Shown here: positions 11,332-25,010 of the stretch, piece by piece
How positions within the stretch are numbered: position 1 is the first letter of the stretch
Layout: each line of letters opens with the position of its first letter
Source of the DNA: Citrus sinensis
Lineage: Eukaryota > Streptophyta > Magnoliopsida > Sapindales > Rutaceae
Length of the DNA: 64,000 nucleotides
Assembly (NCBI RefSeq): GCF_022201045.2
Contig: NC_068558.1
Coordinates: 6,229,501-6,293,500 of the forward strand
Direction: 5' to 3'
Program-made: the position numbers and the translations under genes
The notes under the pieces: generated by a model
What the model saw: only the letters and a program-made list of their open reading frames with translations
Database searches by the model: none
Told to the model about the DNA's origin: nothing

Positions 11332-13597
11332 TTATTCTCCTAATCTCCGCCGTGTTGTCCTCTCCTTGACATTGGATGCATTTTTCATCCGCCCCGCATG
11401 ATGTTTCTGTGAAGATCCAGATCCATCCAATGCCACTCTCCCTGAGTTCTGTGATTGCTCCACTGAAGGAAGTGCCCAACCTCCACGACCTGCCTGATGA
11501 TTCTGTCCACCACTAACGGATCCTGAGATCCCAAAAAAAAATTATCAACTTACATATCCCAGATCAAGCCCCAATATATACTATTGGCTTGCCATAAAGA
11601 ATTGCTGAATGCATCAAATGTTACTTCACATATTACATTATCCAAACTATATTAAAAGCACTAACGAATCCCTAGACGAACAAATGAATATTTTTATGAG
11701 ACAAATAAAATGACCAACCTTAAAAAAAAAAGCTAAGTCAGAACTCAACCTCCCACATTCATAGGTTAAATCCAAGTGTTTCAACCTAAATTTTCTAGTC
11801 CTGCATAACATGACATGTATTCATCACATGGAGATTTTGCCATCAGAAATGTCCGTATCAACAAAATTTTCACTTCAACTGAGAAAAGCAACCCAAGGAT
11901 TGCCAAATGCAAGTACCATAATTGCAAAGCTATATTCATATCAAGGACTTAGAACTACATTCACAAGAAATAACTGGATCACAAAATGCAATCGCATTTC
12001 CAGATCATTTCCTAGAATAGCTATCACCATTCAATCATTTAAGGTGACTCACGATTTATTATAAACACATTTACTTGTTATCTCATTGAAAACAAGCACA
12101 CTAAATATTTCAACAATCACAGAGAACACTTGCATATTTCTCATGAAGAATCACACTCTAATTCCAAGACAACCCAAAAGATCTCTCATATGGCCAACAG
12201 TAGCCGACAAAATTAAAATAGCGTATTCTAGGCCACAAAAACGTACCCATTTCATTATGGCCAATAAAACTACCAGTCCAACCAGGCAGGACCTTTCTGG
12301 CATTTCCATTCCAAGCTTCTTCAAAACCATCAAGCTCATCTGCAGGTTCAACCATTAAAATCTTATTTAGTCAATGATGTTAAAAATCCAAAAATACAAG
12401 CGGACGGCCAACCAGAGCATAAATAAGCATATCAGATATCCACTGCTGCAGATAAGGTCTACACCCGCAAATTGCAACACAGGAAATACAAACCATAAAT
12501 ATAATCGTACATACCTTCATCTAGATTGTGCAAAGTCTGCATTGTATCCACCTTACCATCAGAATTTAGGTTCCTTGCAACAGAATGGCCCTATGAAATA
12601 TATTTCCAGAATAGAATCAATAATCATACATCATGCATAAATTGAACACAAAATAGCTCAAATTACCCATAAATACAACAGCAAGAACCCAAAACAGGAC
12701 CACTGAAAAGACTATCCAAAACATTATCCAACATATACCTTGTTGTGGAGCCCCCTTGAAACTCGGTGTGATGCTTGCCTTGTAGAAGTATCAGCTTCTT
12801 TGCTTTCTTCAAAAGTTACCTGTTACACACATCATCAAATTTTTTTAATTAAAAAAGAATTGACAGAAAGTAATCCACTTCATCATCATCCTTTAAGGTA
12901 ACTTACACCATCACTTCCCGTCCTCCTTGTCTTTGAGGAAGTATAATAAGCACCATTAGCACCACCGTAACTGACAGTAGAGCTAGAAAAGGTGTAACTG
13001 TGAGTTTGGGGTTGATGCTGTGCAACATTGTATCGGCTATAGTCATTCCTGTGTTGTAGATGTTTGTTCTTCCTCTCTGGAGAAAAAGGAAAAAAGATAT
13101 TATCCCTCCAGACTGAAAACAATAATCAGTGCACCCCTTAAATTTTTTTTTTTTTTTTTAAAAAAAAAGCCATAACGCCAAAACAAAGGACACACTTCAC
13201 CTTCAGCCTCATCCTCAGGACGCTCAACAACAGGCCCGTTGCTAGACCTACCATGCTTCCTAGAATTATCATTTTTCTCTTCAGCTGCTTGTTCTTTTTC
13301 ATCATCCGAGTTCAATTCTTCAATAATTGGCCCCCTTGACCTTTTAGGCTGCGGAGGTTGATTCTCAATAAAAGCATTTTGATGCATATTGGCAAAAGGA
13401 CTTCCATTAGGAGGACCGAAAAAGCTTGACTCAAACATGCCCCCGCCGAAAGGGCGTGTGAAGAAAGGGTCATCAAACGGGTCCCTTCCGCCAAAGAAAC
13501 TAGACATTAAACTCCTGCCACCACCAAAGCCCCCAAAACCAGCAAAAGGGTCACCAAAATCAGAGAAAGGATCCCTGCCTCCTCTTCCTCTCTGCAT
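11332..13597 (-). CDS. Myeloid leukemia factor (MLF/Mlf1IP) family protein
   Basis: Six exons on the minus strand (13597-13201, 13076-12907, 12819-12739, 12590-12515, 12339-12247, 11522-11332), all with GT-AG introns, give 1008 bases and 335 residues. The N-terminus is G/F/D-rich with repeated DPF motifs (MQRGRGGRDPFSDFGDPFAG), then RPFGGGMFESSFFG and an acidic patch (EELNSDDEKEQAAEE). The conserved MLF core follows: SYTFSSSTVSYGG, then STRQASHRVSRGL. The tail is basic (RRRLGE). Animal MLF proteins act as nuclear-cytoplasmic adaptors bound by 14-3-3 and COP9-signalosome partners. The plant members have no settled role, so function here is inferred by family only. Intron 1 contains a T run next to an A run (13143-13169). 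The start was chosen because it is the first ATG of the exon that opens with the conserved DPF repeats. Confidence 0.88.
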
Positions 13598-15168
13598 CTG
13601 GCCAAAGCTAAAACCCTAGAAACTAACAAAACCCCAAAAAACTAGGATCAGCACACCATGAAGATCATTCACAAAAATGTATAAATCTACTAAAAATCAG
13701 CATAACATGTATCAATAGAAACACAATAGCCAGAAACGGTAAAATCTGACATGCCTACTCATGAGAAACATACCAAAAGAAACAAGCCCACATCTACGTG
13801 ATCCTTACTAAAAGAAACATAAACATTTACCAGAAACAAACAAACGTCTACAATAATACCACAATTCACAATTAATTATTCTCGTTAAGCTCCCAAACCC
13901 TACACCAGAAACCCTAATGCCACCACAGCAAGACACAAAACTAACAATAACATGATCCAAAAGGCATACAAACGAAAAATCAAAGAAAAAACCTCTTCAA
14001 TATCATACTTTTTAAGTGGAAACAATCATAATTTTGAACCACTTATTCAAACAATCACAACATAAGACTCAAGGACCCCCCACAAAAAAAAAAAAAAAAC
14101 CGATGCGTTAAAGAGAGAGACTTTGCCTGAAAGTAATCGAGAGACGGCAAGAATACCAACAGAAACTCGAATTGCCACGAAAATGGAATGAGATGATTGT
14201 TATTCTAATGGGTGTCTTTTTATTTATCGTTTGCAAAGGTGAGTCGGTTTCCGTGGTTGGGTCAGGAATGTAAATTACCGATGTGGTTTTTGCGTAAATT
14301 CGAACAGTAAGGGAGAGCATCGAAGATTCTAGTACTCGCAAGACACGCATCCAGTCACATATGGACACGTGTCGTCATGCCGCTGATAAAGGAATAGATA
14401 TTTACCCATAATGTAAATAGATATTTACATAGCAAACGACTCAACTCTCTCGTTATTCATTACTAAGAGTGAGTGTCTGTTCAAGTCCCTGCATTTCATT
14501 CAATATGTAAAACGTACTGTAACGCCCACCACTTGATGAACATTTGGACACAGGTAAAATGCTTGGGAAGACAATGTTAATCGTCATAAAATGAGTATTA
14601 TCATCCGTTAAAATGATTACCCTGCTTCTCATAATTTATTGAAAACGTGTTGCATCCTGCGTGGTAAATTCCGTAATATTATTTAGAATAATATTCGTTG
14701 TGTACTTTTCTCCTAATTAGTAATCAAGGGAACTATGATTAACTTTAAAGAAAAATCATTCAAGGGATTATTTTATTTAGGTTTAAGACATCTAATTGAC
14801 TGTCCAAAATCGCAAACTATTATTGCCCTGAACAAAAACATCGCCCTTTCATATAAATAAAAAGAAAAAAGAAAAAAAGGGACAAAGACATATTGCATAC
14901 TCATTCCGAAATTCGATAACACAAGCTATTTTCATATCTCAGATGTATATTCCACAGAGCTGGTGTACAAAATACAAGCTTCAACCATAAAGCTAGCAGA
15001 GGGTTGAATAGTCGTTTGATAAATCTCTCCATTAACTGCTTGCAACAGAAAGGATGTTGCGTGAACAAAGATGTCATATACGCAAGTAAGCTCATGGCTT
15101 TCATTCACTGTATGCCGACTCACCCGTTTAATATCTCCGTTCGTATCTGTAACTGGAAATGCTACAGC
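13598..15168. other. MLF 5' flank and spacer to the DHHC gene
   Basis: This holds the leader and promoter of the MLF-like gene (AAACCCTAGAAAC just upstream of its ATG is typical of plant leaders) and the 3' UTR of the downstream minus-strand DHHC gene. The 14380-14900 part is AT-rich with no recognised feature. Open frames near 14108-14368 and 14901-15123 show no family resemblance. Confidence 0.45.
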
Positions 15169-18100
15169 CTACAGATCATCTGAATCAGGCCTCGTAGGAT
15201 ATTCCACACATTGAAACGACGGCAGCCATTCCAAATCGTCTTTTGAATATGCAGGGATCAACCAGTATTTCTTGTTCTTTCCAAACACCTGGAACAAAAA
15301 GGAGTGGAAGTTGGTAAATCAGCTATCAAGATCAGCACTATTCTTGATACACAGATTCTAAATGATTAATTTTTATTTGACCTGTAACTAGATCACTCAA
15401 GTCTATGTCCACCAGGTTAACTGGAAGCATGTTTAAGATTTGAAACATTCAGATTGGAAGTTAAAATATCAAAGACACTGGTTTTGTTTAGCTAATTCTG
15501 AAAACTAAAATGGTAGCAATAGTATGCTTATTATATGGCTGCATCAAGCAAACTTCCAAAGACGTTAAAGGCATTGTCATCTCATCCCAAGGTAAAGTGA
15601 TGTAGTAGTTTGATGCAGGGCATGCAGCTACTGTTGTGGCAATCTGGTAGTTTCAGGTATTAAAAAATAATAGAAAATAAAAAATAAAAGAAAAACTTCC
15701 AGGTCAAGATATGGGAACGATATCTACCACAAACTACCTGCATGCAACGATTTTGAAGCTCAATAAATGAAGGGACAGATAGACCTAACAAGAATAATTC
15801 TGAGTTGGGTTGGAAAAGACAGCAAGTGCATATCACATGCATCATTGAACCACAAACCTTGAGGAACAATCGTGAAACCAGAATTTTGGTTCAGCAGGGT
15901 AAGGAAATAAGCAGCTTGAAAGGGCCATAACACAAAAACAAAGAAGTCCAGAGAGCAAGATAATAGATTATAATAGGTTTTCTAAAAATTTTTCCGGACA
16001 GGGGCTACCCAAACGCAAAGCCCCCCATAGCTCCACCTATGTTCAGGAAGCAAAAGACCAAAACACAAATTGGAGAATTTATTTTTCTGTTATCTATGAG
16101 CTCAATCATTTTGGACATGGAAGCAAAATCAGGTAAAAAAACATTAATTTGGACACTCGAGCTGCAATAATCTATTTTCATAAAAGAAAAAACCGTTTTT
16201 ATGAAATAAAAAAATCCAGCGAGTTTTAAAATGAGGCTATTTTTCCACTTTAGCAGCAGTAGCAATTATATTTTAGATTTTGAAGTACTTTTCTAAGGCA
16301 GCCATCTAATGAAACAGATGGTCCATCCTCAAAAGCATGCATGCATAAGAAATTGAGAAGGAATAACCTGTTCAAAGTTTATCTTCCAACCAAGATCATA
16401 ACGCCATTTAGGAGAGGTTTTCTTCTCAAATGCCTGAAACAAGAAAGCAAGAACATTACGCAAAACATACACCAGCATGAAGTTTTTGATAAGTAAATGG
16501 GAAACAATGGGAAGACTGAAGAACTTAAAGCATTACCTCAATAGTGGTAGTATTGCCTGCCACCAAAGATATGTGCATAATCAGAAAGCCCAGAATACTC
16601 AATGCAAATGCTAAGTTAAGAACTGCAAACAGTAGATACCAAAAATTATGATAATGTAATAATAAAAGCAGCACAGTCGATGAAAAAAAAGTCCGATTCT
16701 GAAATTTACCAAATGTGATAAAAGAGGCAGCAAGGTTTCCTGGTGATTCAGGTATCTCATCATCAGTAAACAATGCAATAAAAATCGGCAGTAATGATAC
16801 AGTGACAAGAGTTGTCTCAAGAAACGTATAAAACTGCAGAGAAGTTCAGCACCAAAGATACCACTCAGCATTTTCGTATTTGATAAATAACACTCAGTCA
16901 TGCCACACACTTGGCAGTTAGTTTTTGAAAGCAAAGATGGATGCTAAGGCATAAGGACTGCATTCAACTAATGCAATACACATTAACATATGTCTCAATA
17001 TAAGAAGTGAAACTACCACCAGAAGATCAAAGTGGAAAACTAAACAGCTTTTTGGTGTTTATAAGAACCTTAGAAGGAGCGCATGAACAGTCAATCAATC
17101 AGTTGCCTTCATAATCAGTAGCCCTACAAGTTTATAGTAAGAATACCAATTGAAAGAACTTGCGAGTACAATTCTTAAATTATTTTCTTTAGATAAATAA
17201 ATAAGCTTCAGGACATGTAGTCCTTGTAAAAAATAAACTTGCTGTGAATAAGGCTTAATGATTTTATTAGCATTGCTACCACTTATACACAGTGTGAGAA
17301 AGCTATTTACAGAAAGTACAAAATAATAGCCTAAATTATGGTAATTGATTACAACTGACAAATACAATCAGCCAGCCATTCCGTAATCTTTGATTGACTT
17401 GATTTGTTGCTTGATCCAAGGAACTATAGTCCACTCTAATGGTGTTGAGCTGTGATACCATCCAAAGACGTACTTTAAAAATTCCACATTTCACAATGTA
17501 GGAAAGTGTTTTCTTATTTTGGCCTCTTAACAACAATTGAAAAGGCAAAGAACAGATAGTTTGAGAATATTTCAGGCAGATGAAATGCTCATATAAAAAT
17601 GAGGATGATCATACAATTTATCTCAAATTAGCCCTCATCAGCAATTGTATCACACATTCAATAATTATGGGCAAATAAACAGAGTGGAGAGCCAATCCAT
17701 TATGAAATCATTGATTTCCATCATGTATTAGTACCTTTACCACTTATCTTCAACCAAATAAGGACCTATTTTGAGACTTAAGCCAACAAGTCAGATAGTT
17801 AACATACCAAGAAAAGAAGGAAATACTTGTAGTTGAATGCCCCAACACAATTCACAACCCATACACAGTGATGATCCATTTTCAATATGCATCTCCGACC
17901 TTGAAAGAATTAACAGCCAAAGCTTTCATTGTTTGGTAAAATAAGACATCAACGAAGGCACTAGAACAAGAAATGGAGCTGAGAACTCACAAACAGAGCA
18001 GTGATGGCAACGAGGAGGCTTGAACTGATTACATTTTTGACAGAAGCGTACTCCTTGATGTTTTGGTTCAATAAGCATAGCTGATTGGTTTGCACCTAAA

Positions 18101-18939
18101 TCTACACCATCATTGTCTGATCCTGCCCATTGACCAGCACCACCACTCTCCTCATCTAGGTTGGGAATCCAGTTAGGCGGAACACCGCCTGGATCTGTTA
18201 TCACGACAGAAAAGTAGCTCCATACTAACATCACCAACTGCATTACGAAATTTAACACCAACATTTACAACCAAATTAAACTGATTTAAGTTTTACAGTT
18301 ACTGTGTTTTTATTGGTTTTGCAGAGCACCACCCTATTGATCTAAAATGCTAAATATGAGTGTGAAAGTTCTACTTGCACATATTTCACACAAACGAAAA
18401 TTACCCGAAAAAACAACAATCAATATCTAACTCTCCATTTTCAAGCTGAAAAAAAATAAGAATGATACCGAAATTAATTGTTCCTAGTTCAGTGAATCAC
18501 TGGGAACAAACTGACAACTCCATCTCAGCTCAATCAATATAATTCCAAATTTAAAGCCATCCCTGCCTTAGATTCAATCACAAAATCAAAGAGACTTAAA
18601 AGTGAATAAGAAACAGGCAATACAGACCAGCTGAACCAAATAACAAAGATGATCACTGGAATCTCGTCCTACATAAGTACTAAAAAGTAAACAAAACGTA
18701 ATGCAAATAAATAAATTCTCAAAAACAAAAACGTAAAGGGTTTTGCTTACCAAAGAATGAAACAAAAACAAAACAAACAGGGCGGTGATTGAATCAAGAC
18801 CGCCGAGAAAGAGAGCGGGGCCATATTTGGCCACAACAACAGCATAATAAGAGACACCGATTATTCCGAGGACAACTAGTATCATTACAGAACCAAGCGC
18901 TCGTAACACCGTGCAGTATTTGAACACATTCCACGCCAT
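15169..18939 (-). CDS. PAT14-like: DHHC protein S-acyltransferase, PAT13/PAT14-like
   Basis: Seven exons on the minus strand (18939-18751, 18237-17991, 17899-17808, 16833-16710, 16622-16537, 16433-16368, 15288-15169) give 924 bases and 307 residues. The order is: two N-terminal membrane segments (about 16-36 and 52-75), [10 protein letters not shown] (a DPG motif), the cysteine-rich domain from about 129 ([18 protein letters not shown]) to [12 protein letters not shown] with the catalytic DHHC at 154-157, two further membrane segments, and a TTIE motif at 243-246. It transfers palmitate to cysteines of membrane-associated proteins, with the active site facing the cytosol. By close resemblance to Arabidopsis PAT14 (At3g60800, recalled), a Golgi or trans-Golgi role linked to senescence and salicylate control is likely. 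Length and motifs are complete. Introns 2 and 4 retain alternative in-frame extensions that are not real exons. Confidence 0.93.
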
Positions 18940-20163
18940 GTCCAAATTTGAACTTGTCTTCATTTTTGTTATTTCCGTTGTTAAAATGATCGTATCAATG
19001 CAATCGAAGTGATGATTTATGACGTGTATTCTTTGTTGACCGTGCAGGCTCTTCTTGGAATTCCATTTTTCCCGTTTTTGGATTTTTGTCGGATTTTGTG
19101 AAATTCCAGAAAAAAGGTTGTTGACGATTGAAGAATAAAACTTTTTCAAGAATAAAAATGGCAATAAAATACATAGAGTGTGATGTTGTGCTAAATGCAC
19201 CTCGCGGTACCCTGATTACACACCCTTTTCTTATTAAGGGTTCATTTAATAAAATGGGAGCGTTGAGAAACAAGGGGAGTACATTTAGATTTTCCCCAAA
19301 ATATGTGAGTTTTGTTTTACATCAGCCCATTCCATGCCTTACTGCAAGCCCAAAAACAGTATGAACAGAAGAATCCAAAGTTCATTGAGAATTTTTTTTT
19401 TTGAGAGGCTGGCATTTTGTTTAAGACAAGGCTTAGAAATTCGATAGGATTGAGATTTGAAAAACCTATTGAGTTTATGTTTGGTTTAGGTGAAAATCAA
19501 ACCGAACATCAAAGGTAATCAGCTACTTTTAAAAAAAAAATTTTGAATCTAATTAAAAAATTCGATTATGCTCAAGTCTCAAACCCATTCCCTTAATTGC
19601 AACTGAACCCGAATTTTGACCTAACATTATATCCTAAACCAAAATTGAAGTGGGTTGAATTGTCAAACTACTAGATCCCATAAAAATCAAATCGAAACCC
19701 AAAGCACCCACCTCTAATTATATTTATGACACTGCTAGGTAGTGGAGGAACAGGGATTTTAATTTGACAAGGACCATAACAAAAAACTTATAAACTTTAG
19801 TAGGCTATAATAAAGAGAGTAGTTTTTTTGTTAGGGATTTTAAAGTGCGGGAAAATTCAAGAAAGCTTTAAAATTATACGGCTTTAAAGACTTACAATTT
19901 TAACTCTTTAAAACCATTTGGTTTTAAAGGTTTCCTGCACTTTTCCGCACATTAAAATTCATGACTGGAACATTTCTCTAATAAATAATCTTTAAAATTA
20001 AAGAGGCTAACTGTGGAATTATAATGAATAAACCATAAATCTAGTAGGTTATAACAAACTTGTGCAAATGGTAAGGGCTTGATCATAAAAATTCACAAAA
20101 AATAGAACTTACAGATTAAAAAATAAAAAACTATGTACATGGTTTGCTGCTGACTAGAGGTGG

Positions 20164-20197
<34 letters not shown>

Positions 20198-20212
20198 ATT
20201 GATTTGCTTTAC
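18940..20212. other. PAT promoter side and repeat-bearing intergenic DNA
   Basis: The first ~300 bases are the 5' flank of the DHHC gene. A diffuse foldback is visible at about 19810-19985: arms resembling 'attttaaagtgcgggaaaa' and its inverse surround a short AT-rich centre, as in an old MITE. An (AT)n microsatellite occupies 20168-20194. No gene seen. Confidence 0.45.
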
Positions 20213-20215
20213 TTA

Positions 20216-20526
20216 GGTCCAGCTTGGTAATGTTATAACTTTTAAAATAATTACAGTTAATTGTACTATAAGTAATCAGTAATGAAAATAATCAGTTAAA
20301 TATTTTGTAAAATTTATTTTTAAAAGTGTTGTGAGTTTTAAAAGTAATTGTATGTATCTGATAAATTTTATTGTTAAACTACTGTAAGAATATGAATAAC
20401 TAAATTTAACATAATGTTCAATAAAATTTATTTGCACATTTATACACATGTATATAAATATCTTTTTATTGTATATATAGTAATTGATAATTAAAATAAA
20501 TATTTTATTTTTTGTTTTTTATCTCA

Positions 20527-20582
<56 letters not shown>

Positions 20583-20750
20583 TCTTTATAGTAAATAAAT
20601 TTATTTCCTAATTAATAAGGATGATTTTGGATTTTTATAAAATACATGAGGATATTTATGAAATTGTATTAAGTATAAAATTGAATCTCAAAATCAAATT
20701 TTAAAATTTGCTATAGAATGAGCCTCTCAAAAGTAATCCCAAGCAAGATT
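20216..20750. mobile_element. MITE, family shared with 51286-51835 (copy 1)
   Basis: TTA stands at both ends (20213-20215, 20751-20753). The left end GGTCCAGCTTGGTAATGTTA pairs loosely with the inverted right end (AATCTTGCTTGGGATTACTT). Most of its length aligns by eye with 51286-51835 in the same orientation, including the block 'aactaaaataaatattttttattt...ttatctcaatataat' and 'gctaattaataaggat'. An (AAT)n microsatellite (20529-20582) has expanded inside this copy only. The TTA target fits a Tourist/Harbinger MITE. Confidence 0.65.
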
Positions 20751-20753
20751 TTA

Positions 20754-23150
20754 TAATTGTGACAAGAATTTCAAACACTAATATGGTAAATAAAAAAAAG
20801 TTAAGCATACATTTATCATTATACACGTTTAACATTTTTTTTCTAATTATTTCATTATATAAAATAGTTTTATATACTCAAAATCTAAATATTTCGGTCC
20901 ATATATATCTACACAAATATTAGAATATATATATAAAAAAAAAAAACTAAGTACCGTGTAATAAAAATGAGTGAACATAACTTGATTAGGAGTTTGAAAT
21001 CAGTAATCAACTTGTTGATCGTGTCATAAACACATTACAACTAGTGTTAGAGAATTTTAAACTCAAACTCGACACAATTGTTAAACACGTGACATATTTA
21101 ACTCAATTAATAATTTGTATCCGTTTTATGTCAATTAAAACTCGCAAACTTTGTATTGTATTGATACCAAGTTGATGGGTCGCATTACAAATTGTCAACC
21201 CCTAATTACATAATATAAATGTCTTACTGTGTTATTTTATTAAGAAGGACATCGCTATCTACACTTTTTTGAATGGGAGGACACAATTTTGGTCATCATT
21301 TATGAGGACTTGGACTCTTCTACCCGAACGTTGGGCAGAGGTGCCTTTATGAAGCCGCCATGGAGCAGTATAATGTATGTGACTGATGCATTTTTTTGTT
21401 CAATAACTTTATACTTGTAGAATTAATTATACGTAAAGTCTGCATAATAATAATAATCCACGCAACAGCTATAAATAAATTAACCATGAGTCCATTCCAT
21501 CGTTGACTATTCAATGATTCTATTATTAAAAAGGATAATTCCGTTGGACTGGTAGGTTACGGCACTCGGATAATTTAGAAATTATAAATTATATTTATTA
21601 ATTTTTTAAATTATATTATACATAAAATTATTATTAATATTTCATCAGATATTATAATTAATATTTATATTAGATTATATAATTAAAATGTATGTTTTAA
21701 AATATTATCTAAATTTTTTAAATTCTCTTTAATATTTGAAAGGATAATTATTTTATTTATATTTTATAAAAAATAATCCGTCGCTATTTAATTATTTAGT
21801 AATCGAAGAAGAGCCGGAACTACTCTCATAAAGATTTTATGAACTCTTCTTCTCGTTATTTGTAATTGCAAGGCTGGATAGGTATCAATCACTTGTTATG
21901 ACGTGGGAACCTTTGCAGTTTACACGCGACCCTACAATAGGGCTATAATTGACAATTACACGTAGGACACATTTTTTGGTCTTTCTTTTTATTTGAGAAA
22001 GTCAGCACCTAGAATTTGCTGGAACTGCCACATAATAATACTATACATTATTAGAGCCTCAGAGGGACCACGTCAACTTTCGTTAGTGTGTGTGTGTCTA
22101 TCGAATCATTTATTAACCTCACATGTACGCAGACTTAGGTTTTGGTGCCTTTGTTTGGAGATCCACCGCAGGCTGGCTCCACACTTTCTCTGCGGATTGT
22201 TAATGTGGTTGTTGAAGAATTAAATTTGGTCATAATTAGTTTTAACCAACGGGACAACGACCCCCGCTCTCATCTGCCTAGCATAAATGACGCCACTACT
22301 GTTTCGACAACCATGAGAAAGTGATCCGGTCAGGAAGATTTAAAACTCGCATTCCCACTCTCCACTTCCTTAATTTCAAGTCCAAGTGCATCGCCCTTAA
22401 AATCGAATTCATCTTTACGGCTCATATCACTATTATTGTGTGACTTGTAGCAGTTGCTTGGCTGGAAGCAGCAGGCAACTTAATCCCTGCTGCTTCTTCG
22501 TTTTTCATTTGAATAAATTAAGCACGGAGCAGAGGCCAACAACCAATTTACAACGCAGTCCAAAAAAGTTTAGTCAAGACTGTGATTTAATGGTAATGAC
22601 GTTGATCGATGATGCTTCCCGTCCTGTCAAAGCTGAACCCCACCCGTAAATTTTGAATATTCACTTTTAAAATGTGATGCCACGTGCGTGCGTATGTGGA
22701 TTGGACTGACCAATACTTTGACGTTCATATTGGTTTAGGACCATTCATAATTCTGACTTAAATCGTTTCCATTAATATCGATTTTTCTAGAGGAATAATC
22801 AGCCACTTAAAGCAAAGGAATAATTGCCTTTCTTGCACGGAAGCACGGATATTCCAGGATTAAAATCCTAGCCTAACTCCGACGCCAGGGATTGGCATCT
22901 ATTCCTAAGAAAAATTAACTAATCACAACCGCTTATATAATAATTATAATAATAATAATATATTATTGCTGAGATGATGCGCTGGCAAATCAGACAGGTG
23001 TACGTCCTTACCAATATGCTACGTTTCCCCACATTATTTATAATAAATTTTTAAAAGTTTATAACTCGTACTAAAATGACGAATGTCAAAACATTTTCCT
23101 TTTTTATTGGGGGATTGGGGGTGGTAGTTACGGATTATCGATAAAACTAA
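20754..23150. other. Gene-free AT-rich stretch
   Basis: No supported gene. Small open frames at 21993-22223, 22142-22324 and 22440-22649 have no family resemblance. The part 22000-22900 is less AT-rich than its surroundings and may be old promoter or decayed exon sequence, but I recognise nothing in it. Confidence 0.4.
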
Positions 23151-23160
23151 TTAAAATAAA

Positions 23161-24464
23161 GGGATGTTATTATTTGTCTACTTGAATTTTTTTTTTGATA
23201 TGTTAAGTTTGTACCAAAACTTAATAAAAATTATATTTTACGATATAATATTTATATTATTATCACTTTACAATCATTTTATTAAAAATAAGTTAATATT
23301 TATCTGGATATGAGTTAAAAATTGATTTTACTCCTAGAGCATGAAAGTCAATTTTTACTTCAAAAAAAATAAAAAAAGAGAAATTTATTATTTGCATAGC
23401 AAAATTTTTTTTTGACATATCAATTCAGTATTAAGGTTTCCTGAAATTTATATTTTACCACCTAATATTTAAGTTATCATCATTTTACTACCAAGATGTT
23501 AAAAATAACTAAATACTTAACTTAGAGTCTAAAAGACTATTTTTTCATTTAAAAAGAAAGAAATTACAAAAGAGAAATTACTCTAGAAAAGTAGCCGTTA
23601 TATTTAAAAAATAACTACTTATGTATTATATAAACATATTGTTATACATTCAAATATCAAATTCCAAGTAATACAAGCCAAATATCATCCAACACCAGCA
23701 ACCCTAAGTCATTTCAAAGACTGTAATGGCAAGCCAAATACTTCAAATTTAACATTTCATCGTTCAACAACTGTGTTAATATTTTGGCTTGAATGTGAAA
23801 TTCTTTAAATGTTGCTATGGCAACAATACATTTTTAATTGTGTTAATGTTTTGATGGTAAAGTGATAACAACTTAAATATTAGGTGATAAAATATAGGTT
23901 TCAAGAAACCTTAGTACTGAGTTGATATATCGGAAAGCTTCTGACAGACAAATAATAATATCTCTTTCACAATTGAATGATACATTTTGACTTTAATGAG
24001 ATATTCCTTAAATACCCTTATAACATCAGCATATTTTTAATTACATTAATATTTTGGTGGTGAATGTGAAATTCTTAAAATGTTGCTATGGCAGCAATAC
24101 ATTTTTAATTGTGTTAATGTTTTGGTAGGAAAGTGATAACAGTTTAAATATTAGGTGATAAAATATAGGTTTCAAGAAACCTTAGTACTGAGTTGATATA
24201 TCAGAAATCTTCTGGCAGACAAATAATAATATCTCTTTCATAATTTGAATGATGCGTTTTGACTTTAATGAGATATTTCTTAAATACCCTTATAATATCA
24301 ACATATTTCTAATTACGTTAATATTTTAGTGGTGAAGTGATAACAATGTAAATATTTAGTAATAAAATGTAATCTATACTAAATTTTAATATTGATTTTA
24401 TGTGTAGAAAAACTTAAATACACACGTGAAAATATCCTACTTGGGTGCACAAATAAAAATATCC
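23161..24464. mobile_element. Mutator-like TIR element with nested inverted and tandem repeats
   Basis: A 10-base direct repeat TTAAAATAAA flanks the element (23151-23160 and 24465-24474), the 9-11 base size typical of Mutator-like elements. The ends are inverted: left GGGATGTTATTATTTGTCTA against right, on the minus strand, GGATATTTTTATTTGTGCAC. Inside, 'aaatattaggtgataaaata...ggtttcaagaaaccttagtactgagttgata' is found twice in tandem (period about 271: 23791 and 24062) and once inverted at about 23400-23510, with a weaker inverted relative at 23190-23290. No transposase frame is present, so it is non-autonomous. Confidence 0.7.
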
Positions 24465-24474
24465 TTAAAATAAA

Positions 24475-25010
24475 AAAATAATTCTGTGTAAACAGGTTGT
24501 TGGAATTATCAAAGTCGTACTTGGAAATTAGATTTGTGGACCCGTTTTAATTTAATTTATTCAGATCCCGATTAATTCTAATTACCAATTAACAAACATA
24601 CCATCAATGGAGTTGTGACTGAATGCTAATTAGAATTGCGACAATTGAATTGCCCTTGTTATATATAATGCAAATAAAATAAATGAAAATAATCCAGCCA
24701 TTTACAGAGACGCGGCAGAGTCTTCTTCACCATCGAGTGCGTGGTACCCTATTATTTAACCAAATCGTCTCTCAAAACTGAAACTCAGTCCTTGATTACA
24801 AGACGACGAAAACACAACCTAAGAAAACGATAAGACATTAAAACCGAAAATACAGTAGCGGCCTCAGACTCACAGGCCCGGTAGCTTATATTGAGACAAA
24901 ACCCCCATCCCCACGTACCCGGAGATATAGGTACAACCCCCCTGTAAAAATAAACCCAAAAACCAAATGATCAGATAACAAAAACAAGCTTATTAACCGC
25001 TAGCGCTAGC
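24475..25010. other. 5' flank of the IRKI-like gene
   Basis: Intergenic and leader sequence upstream of the ATG at 25011. The part from about 24720 onward is less AT-rich, consistent with a 5' UTR. A TATATATAA run at 24660-24668 is a possible TATA element about 350 bases upstream of the ATG. Confidence 0.4.

Noticed and set aside
19810-19985. Foldback at 19.8 kb as a defined MITE
   Set aside because: The arms pair only loosely and no target duplication is evident, so I mention it only within the intergenic entry.
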